Source of the DNA: Lasioglossum baleicum
Taxonomy: Eukaryota; Arthropoda; Insecta; Hymenoptera; Halictidae
Direction: 5' to 3'
DNA: 64,000 nt
Assembly (NCBI RefSeq): GCF_051020765.1
Contig: NC_134935.1
Coordinates: 16,245,579-16,309,578, forward strand
The position numbers and the translations under genes are program-made. Shown here in pieces: positions 37,701 to 49,700 of the stretch. A model generated the notes under the pieces. The model made no database searches and was not told the origin of the DNA. It was given only the letters and a program-made list of their open reading frames with translations. Numbering within the stretch: position 1 is the stretch's first letter; each line of letters starts with the position of its first letter.

Positions 37701-40700
37701 GATGCGTTTTTTGGATGAGAATGCAATGGATAAGAATGCAGAGTTTAAAATACTGAATTTATTAACACATCGGGGTAGACCAAGAAAATTCGCTAATATT
37801 GTATTGACACCACTTTATAAAAATACAAGACAAATTACAACAGCGAAATACAAGGATACGATCGACTTACTATCATGACTTCTTCAAATCCCTCCCGCAT
37901 ACACAAAATGCAAATGAGGAGTAAATTCTTATGTAATTTATATACTTCGAAGATCGCTGAATTGCATAAATGGTGTTTTTCAAGTTTTGTAATGAAATAT
38001 AACTAATTGAATACACTGTTTTTCAATTTGAAGCATTTTAAATTATATCGAATGGACTTGGGCTGCTTCAAATTTTATGACAAATCTAGTTGCTAATTTT
38101 GAAAGTGGCTTAAGTCCATTCTTGATAAGAATACACATATTATCCACTTAATAACTGCTATTGATTTAATGGGAATTAAAATTTAACTCTCTTAGATATA
38201 CACTTAAGGAGTGTAATACATTCGTATCATTAATTGAAACGCAAACTCTTAAATATCTCATTTCAAACTTAAATGAACTTAGGCCACTTCCAAAATAAAC
38301 GGCTCAATTTTGTTCCTCGGTGTATCACCGATAGCCTATGTAGCAAAGCGCCGCCGTCGGATCCGCTCGAGACTCGAAACTCGGTCCCGTCCTCTCACGA
38401 TTCGTGTTCCGTTTCTAACTAGGACGAGTTTCGCGCGTCACCGACGTTCTTGTCGCCTCTACTCGTGCCTCGCGTTTCCCGGCCCGACCGTCCAGCCAAC
38501 GATATAATCGATCGTCGATGGAATCACGGGTTCGTGGCTCACGGTAAAACTCTAGATTTCCGTGGAAGACCGCGAAACTATCGATTAGCCGAGATCTAGG
38601 AAAAGATGACGCGCGGTCAACGAAGTTCCACGTATGAAAAATCAGCGAGCTAGAACGTCACGAAAGTTGCTGTTGCTGTTGCAGTCGCGTCGAGAAACGT
38701 TAGGTCTTTAAGTTCGAGGTTTACGTGTTACTCGAGCATGGCCGAGATCTACACGGGGAAACTTGTCGCGTCGTATTCTTTCGGACAGGAAATCGAAGAC
38801 CGAGCTTTCGCGTTCGATTTCGTGTCACATATTAGGAACTCAAAGTGTACCATATGAAGAACCCCTTTCGATGGAACCTGCAAATGACACACCGCAAAAA
38901 GAATATTTTTCCCAAGCTGTATTAACATATAAATAAACTCGGTCCTAGAATCTTATAGGGAGGAAATGCGACTACAACTGGCAATTCTTTGGTCGAAAAG
39001 AGCATTCTACGATAATCAAAAAATGACATCAACAAAAAGTGGTTTATACAGAATGACAAGAAATAACGGAGTTAAACATTTCTTATTATAATTCCGTCAA
39101 ATCGACGAATTTTTAAAAACCAGATGATAACAACCATAACATAGATCTTTAGTATTCATACATTTAAGAAGTTTCGAAGTGGCCACCCTTTGAGCCGATT
39201 CAGAGGCTCAAACGTGTTTCGAAATTTTCGAAACTTCTTAAATATATGAATACTAAAGGTCCATGTTATGGTTGTTATCATTTGGTTTTTCGAAATTCGT
39301 CAATTTGACAGAATTATAATAAGAAATGATTAACACCGTTATTTCTTGTCACCCTGTATACGGGCACTTTACCCTACCTATCGTCGAATTTGTCCCGTTT
39401 GGTTGATCCACCGAAATTCGTGCGCATTGTATATCGTCGAATTAGTCCCGAGTACCTGTTGCGATCGCAAAATAGACGGAAACAATTGCGAAACGAGGTT
39501 GAATCGCAACGGGGTCCCCCGATGCGGTCGTCCAATGCAAATCGCGATATCGTTTCGATTTCCTCGTCGATTATTAGATAAGCGACGATAACGATGCGCG
39601 GTGCTCAGCCCGCTCGAGAGCGAGCGAGAACAAGCTGAAGCGAGCGAGACTGATGATCGCTCTTTTCCCCGCGAACGGAGCAAGACTTATTACCCGTCGT
39701 CGCCTGTTAACGTTCGGAACTCGAACAGGATTTATACGACGCTTCCGCCTATTTCCCCCGAGACTCTAATTAAGACTTTATAAATCACGAATCGACATAT
39801 ATCTGGTTTCACGGTTTCTTCCCGTTTCGTTCTCTTTCTCAGATCGTGTTGAACTCGATGCACCGATACCAGCCGAGGATACACTTGGTCCGCTGCCGGC
39901 AGACGGACGACAACAATCTGCACATCACCGATCTGCAGAAGGAGGAGCACAAAACCTTCATATTCCCCGAGGCGATCTTCACCGCGGTGACGGCCTACCA
40001 GAATCAGCTGGTGAGCACCACGACCAGAAACATCTCTTTCTCACCGTCGAATTCATCTTGTTTCTTCAAAGCCTCCACGTTGTTGCAACCGGATATTTCC
40101 TGTTCACGAGTTAGGCTGAACGTTGCCGATCAACCGAAAATTCTGTCGGATCGGACTAGCTCCGAAACAGAGTCGCCAGACGAGGGGAAAAAGTTTCCCT
40201 CTCTCTGACAGTACCGGACCAGTCACGTGATATTGTGACACGTTGACGTAGGGGAAGGTAGAGGGGGGAGACAGGTCTTAATCTGGTGACTCTGCTCCGG
40301 AATCCTTCACCTAGAGCCAACAGTGCTGCCAGAATCGACCGAAACTGGTCGATTTTTTTCCTCTCCTCCTTCTCCCATTCCAGCACCATGAGCATACTAC
40401 AACATTCCACACTAACAAGGGAAGAAATCCAAGTGTCCCGACTTCGATTTTGATAATTTTTTGTGAGACGATGGTATATGGATCCCTAATGATGCCTGCA
40501 AAATATTAGCTGTACTTACTCAATAGTTTCAAAGATATAAACAATTAAAGTTTCATGCCTAGTTGATGTACCATGATACCATGATAAATTTAAACTTTAA
40601 TTGTTCATATCTTTAAAACTATTGAGTAACTATACCTAATATTTTGCACACATCATTAGGGATCCATATACCATCGTTTCACAAAAGATTATCAAAATCA

Positions 40701-43700
40701 AAGTCGGACACTTGGGGTCCTTTCCTTGTAAGACTGTAGACTGGTCACGTATTAGGGAACGCGCACAGTGGACCCGTTTCGGCCGACGTCCGACGTTGTG
40801 TCTCTTTTTCGCACGCTTGAAAAAAGAGAAAGATGCGTCGAACATCGGTCAAATCGCAGGAAAACGGGTCCACTGTGCACGTTCCCTTAGTATGGAAATC
40901 AGCGAGGTGGTAAAATGTATTCTCCACGATTTCCCCGATCTGGCGGCACTGCTTCCGAAATAGAAATCTATCGAAAACGTAAACGAACAAATAAAATACC
41001 GTAAATATTGATGCCCGGTTAACGTTCCCTTCGAACTCGTTCAAACCGTACACTGGGCTTCCCCTAATCGACGGATTACGACGGTGTTGCAGATAACGAA
41101 ACTGAAGATCGACAGCAACCCGTTCGCCAAGGGATTCCGGGACTCGTCGAGGCTGACGGACTTTGATCGGTAGGTAGCAAGAAAGCAGCGAATGCGATGC
41201 CAACAGATGTATGTAGCTGGTCGACGAATCGGTCAATTTGTTTCTCTCGCGGGTTGATCGCGAGAGAGAGAGACGGCGCGAGGAGACGGGAGGCTAGCCG
41301 GAGCGGACGAAGCGATCATTACGCGCCATTATAACGTCGGCACCTTAATCATAGCGCCGGCCGAATTATCGCGCGATCTCTTAGATCTCGTTAAAAGTGG
41401 AAATTTATACAACGCTAAATGTTGAAGGAGAGGCGCGCGCGTTTGATCCCGGGCGTAAGCGTGCGCGCACAGTCGGCCGATTCCCCGAGTTATCCGCGAT
41501 CATCTATCTACATGAATGACGATGCACCTGCTCGGTCGCTCGCTAGTCGTCGCACCGAGCCGAGCCGCGCCTTCGCGTTTCAGTTTGCGTTTGCGTTTAC
41601 GAGCAGGGCGGTACACGCGTGACAGAGAAGTATTCTTTTTCCCTGGTGCGTGCACTTGGCCGTGTTCGTGTTCGTTTGCTCGCGTCCGCGATGCCGAGCA
41701 AAGCGCCGATGGCACGGCCGTTAACGGCGACAAACTAACGCCCCAATTAGCAACGTTTTCATTAATCCTGGCAGATGGCCGGCTAGCGCGGCGTCGCGCG
41801 ATAATCGACCGTTCCGGCCGGATCGATTTCGATTGGCCTCGCGGGACCGATCCCGTCGCGCGGGTCTCGTCGGGGATCGACCGCAGGAGCAACGATCGCG
41901 AAGAGTCCCGTCGAAACGGTTATCCGCTCGTTTCTCTTCAATTAACGCGGCCGAACAGTGGCGACCACGCTCTTGGGTGCGAATACGCCCACTATAATCG
42001 TTTACACGGCCGATCTCGACGATCTCCGGATCGCGACTCAAGGTTTCATGCAAATGCGGCCGGCGCGCGGCGATGCGGAGCACCTCGGCGCGGAGAATCT
42101 ATCACGATTGCCCAATAAAGTCGTCTTTCGCGAAAGCGACATCGCGCGCCTTCTCTTCTCTCGTCTCTGGTCTCGTCCTTCCGAGACACGATCGTGTGCG
42201 CCGTCTGCGGCAAAACACCTGCTGCCTCGGGGATCGTGCAATCGATGCGATTGCAGAATTGATTCGGCCGTAATGGAGCGATAATTAAAAGATTTTAGCA
42301 CCGCCGCTGTAACTCTACCGGTTTCGCTCGGGGAATTCGGACAAACGTGTCGCGCGGCCCAGATTTCGTAGGAAAGTCGAAACGTTCGACGACCGTCCGC
42401 CGGCTATACCGGACGGCCGTGTTTCAGTTCGCTGAGACGGATAGGATAGCTGGGACGAGGCAAAGAGAAGAGAGGAGACGAAGAAGAAGAAGAAGAAGAG
42501 AAGGAGCGGTTCGCCGGTAATCACGTGCAAATCGGAGGCGTGTCGAGAGCTCGCTCGAACCGCAGAGTCCTTTCCTCGACTAATGCGTTCGCCGCGAGTT
42601 TTAACGCGTTTCCGAGAACCGGTGGGCGTGACAGGCTTTTCAACGTTTTTCGTGAAACGTCAGACCGAACGAGCGAGACGAGCAAGACGAGTCTCTCGAC
42701 AAGCTTTCCTATTCTTCGTATCGACGAAATCACCGGAGAACACGATCGATGACGCTCCGACGGGGTGGGAAGGTCGTGGGCCCGTTGTTTGTCCAGGCTA
42801 AACTCGACTCTTAACGGATCGACGCGACGCGGTATGGTCGCGTCGATCGACCACTTTAATGACACGGCAGTTTGGAGGAAAGACGATCGTTCCGAAATCA
42901 CTGGTCCCCGTCCACCACGACCCTCCTCAAATCAGCACCTGCCTAACCGAGATCACGAAATATCTTGCCCCGTCATTCCGTCGGCCAGCGGCCGACCATC
43001 GAGAGCTCTCTTTCGAGTTCTCGACGTCTCCGGGAGTCCTGTCCGAAAACTTCACCGAGGAAAGCGATTTTCCCAGCACGCGCGCGAAGAAGAGGCGGCT
43101 CGCGGGACATCGAAAGACCGGCAAAGGTCAAGTCCGCTCGGGTCCGCGCCGGAACGCATCGGTCGCGATAAGAGGGTGTGCAAGATCGAAGAAAACGGTT
43201 CGATTCGGTCGGTTAAGAGGAATGGAGCGGAACGGAACGGAAGGGAACGCGCGGCTTTGGCGGTTACGGCAGTCGTGTTCGGATGCACGGATGCGGCTCT
43301 GGCGGCGTCCGGAGTTAATGAGAGAGCGGCCGTACGGGGCAATACGGCGCATGCTCCCGCCCACTTCACGCCGCCGCTGATAGATAGATGCCCCTCCGGC
43401 CCTTTTTCCCGTCCCCTCCATCCTCTCTTGCTCTCTTTCTCCCTTTCACTCACACCCCCTGCCCTAGCCTGCTCCTCTCTTTCTCTCTCTCTCTCTCTCC
43501 GTACCCCGTTCCCTCGACTGTTACGGCCCTTTCGCCGACCATCATCGGGTCCGCGCTCGCATACGTGCCCGCAAAAAGCCCCGAAATCGTTGTTATAAAG
43601 ATATTACGGTAACTGCGAAAATTTAAGAACCGTTTATAAAAACGCGGTCGCGTCTCGTCCCTCTTCTTCTCCTCCTCCCGTCCTTCTCGCGTTCCGACTC

Positions 43701-46700
43701 GGCCTCTCTCGTCCCGCGGCTCCAAATTTACGGTCAGCTGCCGCGAGAAACTCGAAATTGCTTCGACTCCTCGGGTACGGGCGTGCTCTCAGGAACGTCC
43801 GGAGAGAGAGGGAGAGAGAGAGAGAGAGAGAGAACGTTCCAAGAGGATCGAAGGATGGTATCGATCCTCCCGACAAACGCGGCTCGTTGTTATTTTTCGA
43901 TCAAAGTCACGCGTCTCGATCGCGCGGCATCGCGAAGAGGGAAACGTGCGAAGGTCGACGTTTATCGCGTGGTCTTCTCGCGATCGGCAATCGGTGCGCT
44001 CGAGGACGCGTTCTTCTCAGGTTGCCGAAACACAAAACGGTCAGAAATGGTCGAAACGGTCGGGAAGAGTGTCGGAGAGCCGAGGACGACGAGGACGGGG
44101 TCGGGGAAAGAGAGCGATTTCACGTTGTTCCCTCTGCTGGCTCTGCTGGCTCCGGAGGGCAAGGAGGGCAGGGCATTCATCTATATTAGCTTCGAGAGCG
44201 GACGGCCTGTCATTACCGTTGCCGCTCCGGCCGTCTTCTTCCTCGTTTCCCCCTCGCAAGCCCATCGTCCTTCTCTCTTCCCTTTCCTCCTTCTCTCTAT
44301 CTTTCTCTCGATCTCTGTCGGCCTCTTTCTATCTCTCTCTCCATCGTTCCCGTTCCCGTTCTGTCTCGAGCATCGTCCTCGAGCGAGAAGGATCCCCAGC
44401 TCGTTTCTCGGTTTCGCGGACATCGGCATCGAAAGTTGGCGTCGCGACGACAACCAAGACAGCTTCTAGGTGATCCGCCAAGCCATTGGTAGATCCGCGG
44501 AGGTAGATCGGCGAAGATCAGCGTCGCGGAAACGGGGCAGCTGATATAACCGGCGTTTAGAACGCAAATACAGATGTTTAGAGTGCGCGTTTTTTGGGAT
44601 TTTGGGTTCGGTTTCGGCCAGGCTGCGATCCGTTTGGGTGCGCGAGGAGAAACGGAAGAGCACCGTGAACGCTGCCGCGCGTATATCGGCTGGCTGTCCT
44701 ACACGGCAGGGTCATTACCGGATCATTACCTTTCATACCTACCGTGCGACGACGATGATGGCCTGACTCGCGAGACTCGAGAGTCGAGTCTGGTCGAGAC
44801 GGGACGAGACGAGACGAGACGAGACGAGACGATGTCGAAGAAGGAGCGTTTGCTCGCTCGCTCACTCGCGCGTACGCGTTCTCCGGTTCTCGAGAGGCCA
44901 CTCACACCGGCTTGCTACTCGCTACAGACCACGGACGTACACGACGCGGCTGCGCTCGGCTTTGCACGTACACACCGCTCGAAACGATCCGGCCGGAGGT
45001 GTGCGAGGGCCGCATACACACGGAGGCCGGCTCGATCGCGCGTCGGCCTGCTAGGCGGCAGCCGGGTAAATTACAGGCTCGACCGTATTTTGTGTTGTTT
45101 TGTTGTTTTTCAACGCGCCGAAAGGAAATGAGCGAGCAAACGCGTCACGCCACCCCGAACCTGCTAATTTCTATTCATATTTTATGGCTATTAATTTCTT
45201 CACTGTTATACTCGCTCTTTCTCTTCCCCTTTCTCCCTTTCGTTCTTTCTTCCTCCCTTCGCGCGTTGCCTTCCCTCCTTTCTTCCTTTCGATACGTCCC
45301 CGTCTCTCTCGCTCTCTCTTTCTGCTCGTTTCTCTTTGTTTCTTTCTTTCTCGGTCGCTTCCTCGCTTCAAACCTTCTTCTTACCCGTGTTTCGGTGCGA
45401 TCCGCCGGTCGTTTCTCATTTACCGTTCTCCTTTTTCTTCGGGTTCTTCTCGATCGTGTTCGGCCCCCTTTCTACTCGTCGCTCGCCAAATCCACTGACC
45501 GGACTCTTTCCAGTCCTCCCGATTCCAATTTCCGCGCGTATTCCCGACTCGCCGTTTCCAGAAACGTTTCCAAACGCGATACGCGGTGGACCGTCTCCCT
45601 TCTCTGGTCAACTTCGAACATGCTACGCGGCTTACGAGCGGCTACAACCGATGCCGGGGAACCGACGTTCGTCCTGCGAAGCCGCGTCGCTCGATGAACT
45701 ACCTTCGGCCATCGGTGGGGTGTAACCTATTATTATCTACCACTTACCTAATGCCCTGTGTCAGCCTCGGGGGAGGCGGAGAATAACAGGCTCCCCGTTC
45801 GATGGAATCCCCTCCGCGCTAATATCGCTGGCCGCGTCCAACCGCAGACCCGTTTCACGTGAAATCGAAAGCGTTCGCTTTCTTTTATTCCGTTTCGCCG
45901 ATCTTTCCCGATCGTCTCTCCCGATTTTCCCGGCTTCGTTCGACCTCTTTATTTCCACAGCGATATCGGATGCTTATTCCTTCAGTCTCCGCGAATCGGT
46001 CCTTCGAGAGAGAGAGAGAGATTCAGCTTTATTTAGCTTTCACAGCTATTTGTTTTACTGTAACAATGGTATTACTAACTTATTTCTAGCTTATTACTAT
46101 CTTATTACTAACTTATTTCTAACTTAATAATTACTTACATCTAGTATAAAAATTTCGTATAAATTCATTCAGTTTTCTTTTAAATTCCTCAATATTCTTA
46201 CTGTTCTTAATTTCTACTGATAGTTCATTGTAGGTTTTTATCTCCCGTTATAAAATAAACTTGTTTTGGCATTGCTCGTTCGACTCAATTGGATAACAAT
46301 ATTGTTGGCCTGGCGGGTATGCCTTCCACTAGTGTTGTACCTACTAATTTTAATTTATTTACTATGTATTTCGGTAATAAGCCATTTCAAGCTTTAAAGA
46401 TGAATATACAGGTATTATATTGCAGCCTCTGCCTTATATTGACATAAAACACAGAGAGAGGGAGAGAGAGAGAGAGAGAATTCGTGCAGGAAGGTATCGA
46501 ACCGACGAAGGAAATTCTATTCCGCGAGGCGTAACAGCCGCGAGCGTGTTCGGTCGCAAAAAGGCGCGCACCGGTGATCGCGAGGCGGCTCGCGTGAGAA
46601 GCACGACGTTCTCTCGCTTCCGAGATCCTTTGACTGGTACCGGCCGCGACCGAGCGAGCGGTTCGGAACGCGAGGCCACGCAAAGACATTGTGCTCCGCT

Positions 46701-49700
46701 GGCTTTCGACGATCCCGAACAACCGAGGGAATTGGTCGGGAAAAAGACTGGACACGCGAGCAGCCTCGTCGACACGATCGACCCTCGTCGAGCGTCGCGG
46801 CGCGTGCGTTCGTCGCGAAACCGAGCGAAAAAAATGGCCTACCGTTCGGGAACGTGTCGCCGATGGTGTCTCTCGGCCGTAGAACGCGCAACCATATATC
46901 GGTGTTTCTCGTAGTTACAACATATCGAGTGTAACCACAGTGTTACGAGGAAAACGTTCCCAGCCCCCGTCGGATCGACGAGAAATATTTAATGGTCGGT
47001 GGTACGATTACGGAAGGCTCTCGACGCCGAGCAAATAGTAATAGTCGGCTGCGCCGCGGGCACTGCAATTAGGGCTTTTATTGTCTGTACATAAGGAAGC
47101 TTTATTAAAACATTAAGGATGTAATTCAAGGCCGGCAGGCGGCATAGTGAATCGCAGCCAGGGTTAACGCGTCCGAGGCTCACCGTGACTCGACTCGACT
47201 CGTCATTTCCGTTCTCGCGAACACGGACGAAGATTCGCGATTCCTCCTCGAGCCTCTTCGACAGTTTGGAAGCTATCGCTTTGGAAGCGGCGCCGTAATC
47301 GACGCCCATACGCGTCGACTAATAGAGTTTGGGGGTTTGACAGCAATATTTTAGAAGAACGAGAAGAGAAATGGCCGTGGACGGGGCGCGACGGTGTGTG
47401 GTCCGGCACGTTCGAGGGAACGAACGCCGAACGGGGCGATTAGCCCCGGGCCTTCTCCCCTCTCCCCTAATCCCTCGACTCTTTTAGTCAGGGCTCGTTT
47501 CTTCGGAGCCCTTCGCGCTGTCGAGCTCTTCCTTCCTTCCTTCCTTCCTTCCTTCCTTCCTCCCTTCCTTCCTTCCGCCTTCCTTTCTATTCGGCTTCTG
47601 CCCTGCTGGAGTTACCCCAAAAGTTACTCAAACGCTTCGAACAGAAGTCGCGTAATTGATATTCCGTCGGTCCCCTTTGGCCCGTGCAAACAAGAACCTC
47701 GCTCGTGGAAATTCGTCTACTCGCAGGTCTCTCGGTGTCGCGTTACGCTCTTTCTTCGTCGTAGGGATTGTATCACGCATAAAAGACCACTTTGTTTCGC
47801 CTCTCCAACGACTTTCGTCTTGAAAAAGTGGCGTACTTCGTCGACCAGTGGCGGATCGAGACCTTTCAGAGGCTTCGACCACTTGAAAGGTCGTGGGGCC
47901 CCTTTATACCGGACCTGTACGATTTCTGATAATTTGACTGGAAAGTGTTTTTAAGAAAGATTTTCATGTTCCACTCGTATACACACAAACATAAACATTT
48001 CACAATATCTTCTTCTTCATTAGAAAATTTCCTACAAGTATTGCAACATAATGTACATTACAGACTATAGTGAATAACGAGAACGTTAATCGGTCGGTGA
48101 AATGGGTTGTCGACGAACCAAGGATAACCCCAAAAATGTCGTAAAAGGGAAAACAAAATGTATATTTTTTGTATGGCTACATTTATTTTAATGCTTAAAT
48201 ACTGATTACCAGACTGCGGATCTTCATGCATTTATAAAGAAATTAGACGAAATATAAAACAGTGAAAGATTGAAAAAATTCAAGAATGGTTTCAATGCTT
48301 TCAACGTAACAAATTCGTTAAGGGATGAAATCAATTTTTACGTTATTCCCGCTTCCCACAATCAATAAAAAACATTTTTATTTTACACAAAGAGATCCGC
48401 GGTCTGCTGATCGCAAACGAATCAAATTTCATTTCATCTAAACTGAAACTCTTAACGTTCACATTTGTTAGACACGAGTCTGTCTCGTCAAAGTACGGCT
48501 CAGGGTTAACCCAGCACTGTCGCGGACGGTTACACGCGTATCGTCGTCCTCGCCAGGATTCAGGATCAAGGTCCGATCCGAGTGTCGCGTCCAGCTTCCC
48601 CGGTAACTCGACTCGCGGCAGGCTAGTCTCGAATTCGCGCGGAACCGAAGTAGCTCGTTGATCGGCGAACAAAGCGAAAGAGAATCTGTAGAAGTTTCTC
48701 GGGAGACGGGTAGCCTGGAGTTGGAAGCTTTCGAGGAACCGGGATGATCGATAGGCGGTATCATCGTTGGCCGGGCCGTGGTGAAATTATCCGACGAGCG
48801 CCGCGGTGTCAGGTTTTCTTTCCACCACTTGACTCGGCTGCTCAGGGACTACCGAACTGCGTCCAGGCATCGAGATCGCTTTCTCGAGGAGCGACGCGGG
48901 TGGGATCGGGCCGGGCCGGTCCGGGTCGGACCGTCTCGCGGTTCTCGACTCTCGGGCTATCGGTTCTTCGCTCCGCCAGCCGACAGAGAAGCTCCTATTT
49001 CGAGGAGTCTCTCGTATCCTCGCGCTCGCACAGAGACGCAAAAGTGGGACCGGTCTCCGTGACTCGGAGATCGTCCTCGTCCCGTCACCGTCTCTCTCCC
49101 TCCTCCCCGGTACGTTCGACAATGAAGTCTTAATAATCGAGATGGTCTCGGCGATAATCGTACAGTGTTTACGTACCACTCCCGCGCGTAATCACGAAAG
49201 TAGGAAATGACGGTGCAACGTGTCCGCGCCGCTTCGCGGTGATACCAACGGCCATTAATTATCGCGAGTATCACGCGAGAACGCACCCCGCCGCGCGTCG
49301 TGCCGTGCTCTTTTCAACCACAGCCACATGTGCTAGCCAATAATTCGCTCGTTAGCAGCGCTCCCGCCAATAGCGTCCGGCCGTCCACTCGAACGCACAA
49401 TCGCTGCTAATTAACCCTTATTAAGCCCTCTCTCGCGCGCGCCCTCGTACAGCGCGTCGGGGTTCCGGGTCGGCAAGATGTCGGCGAGGAAACGTCGCTG
49501 TCCTCTACTCTTTTCTTATTATCTCTCCGATTATCCGCGAGAAATCTTCGCGACCCACAATATCCATATCGTCCTTTAAGCACTCGATTTCTAATTAGTC
49601 GATTGAGTAAATAGATGTTCCATTAACCCTCATCCGTCCCTCATTTCAGGAACTGAATCTGTCCTTCGGTGTCAAATTGACACAGTGATGAAAAAATCGA

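Larger units (their letters stand above)
28379..39842 (+). other. mid/H15: Intron 3 of the T-box gene
   Basis: About 11.5 kb, GTAAGA to TTCTCAG. It contains the 150-bp tandem repeat at 30301, an AT-rich island at 33430-34150 with a repeat shared with 48 kb, the unidentified 1-kb transposon at 37301 and a 308-bp fold-back at 39049. Otherwise it is GC-rich with microsatellites and no supported gene. Confidence 0.9.
40011..41092 (+). other. mid/H15: Intron 4 of the T-box gene
   Basis: About 1.1 kb, GTGAGC to GTTGCAG. Roughly 40% of it is two inverted-repeat elements, at 40415-40729 and 40755-40886, lying 25 bp apart. Confidence 0.9.

Noticed and set aside
39843..41169. A second T-box gene in the window
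   Set aside because: All T-box segments occur once and join in phase, so they belong to one gene. The fly paralogue pair would need a second set of motifs, which is absent here.
47846..47940. hAT-like end (CAGTGGCGGATC) with GGGGCCCC motif
   Set aside because: Only one short end was found, without a matching partner or duplication.
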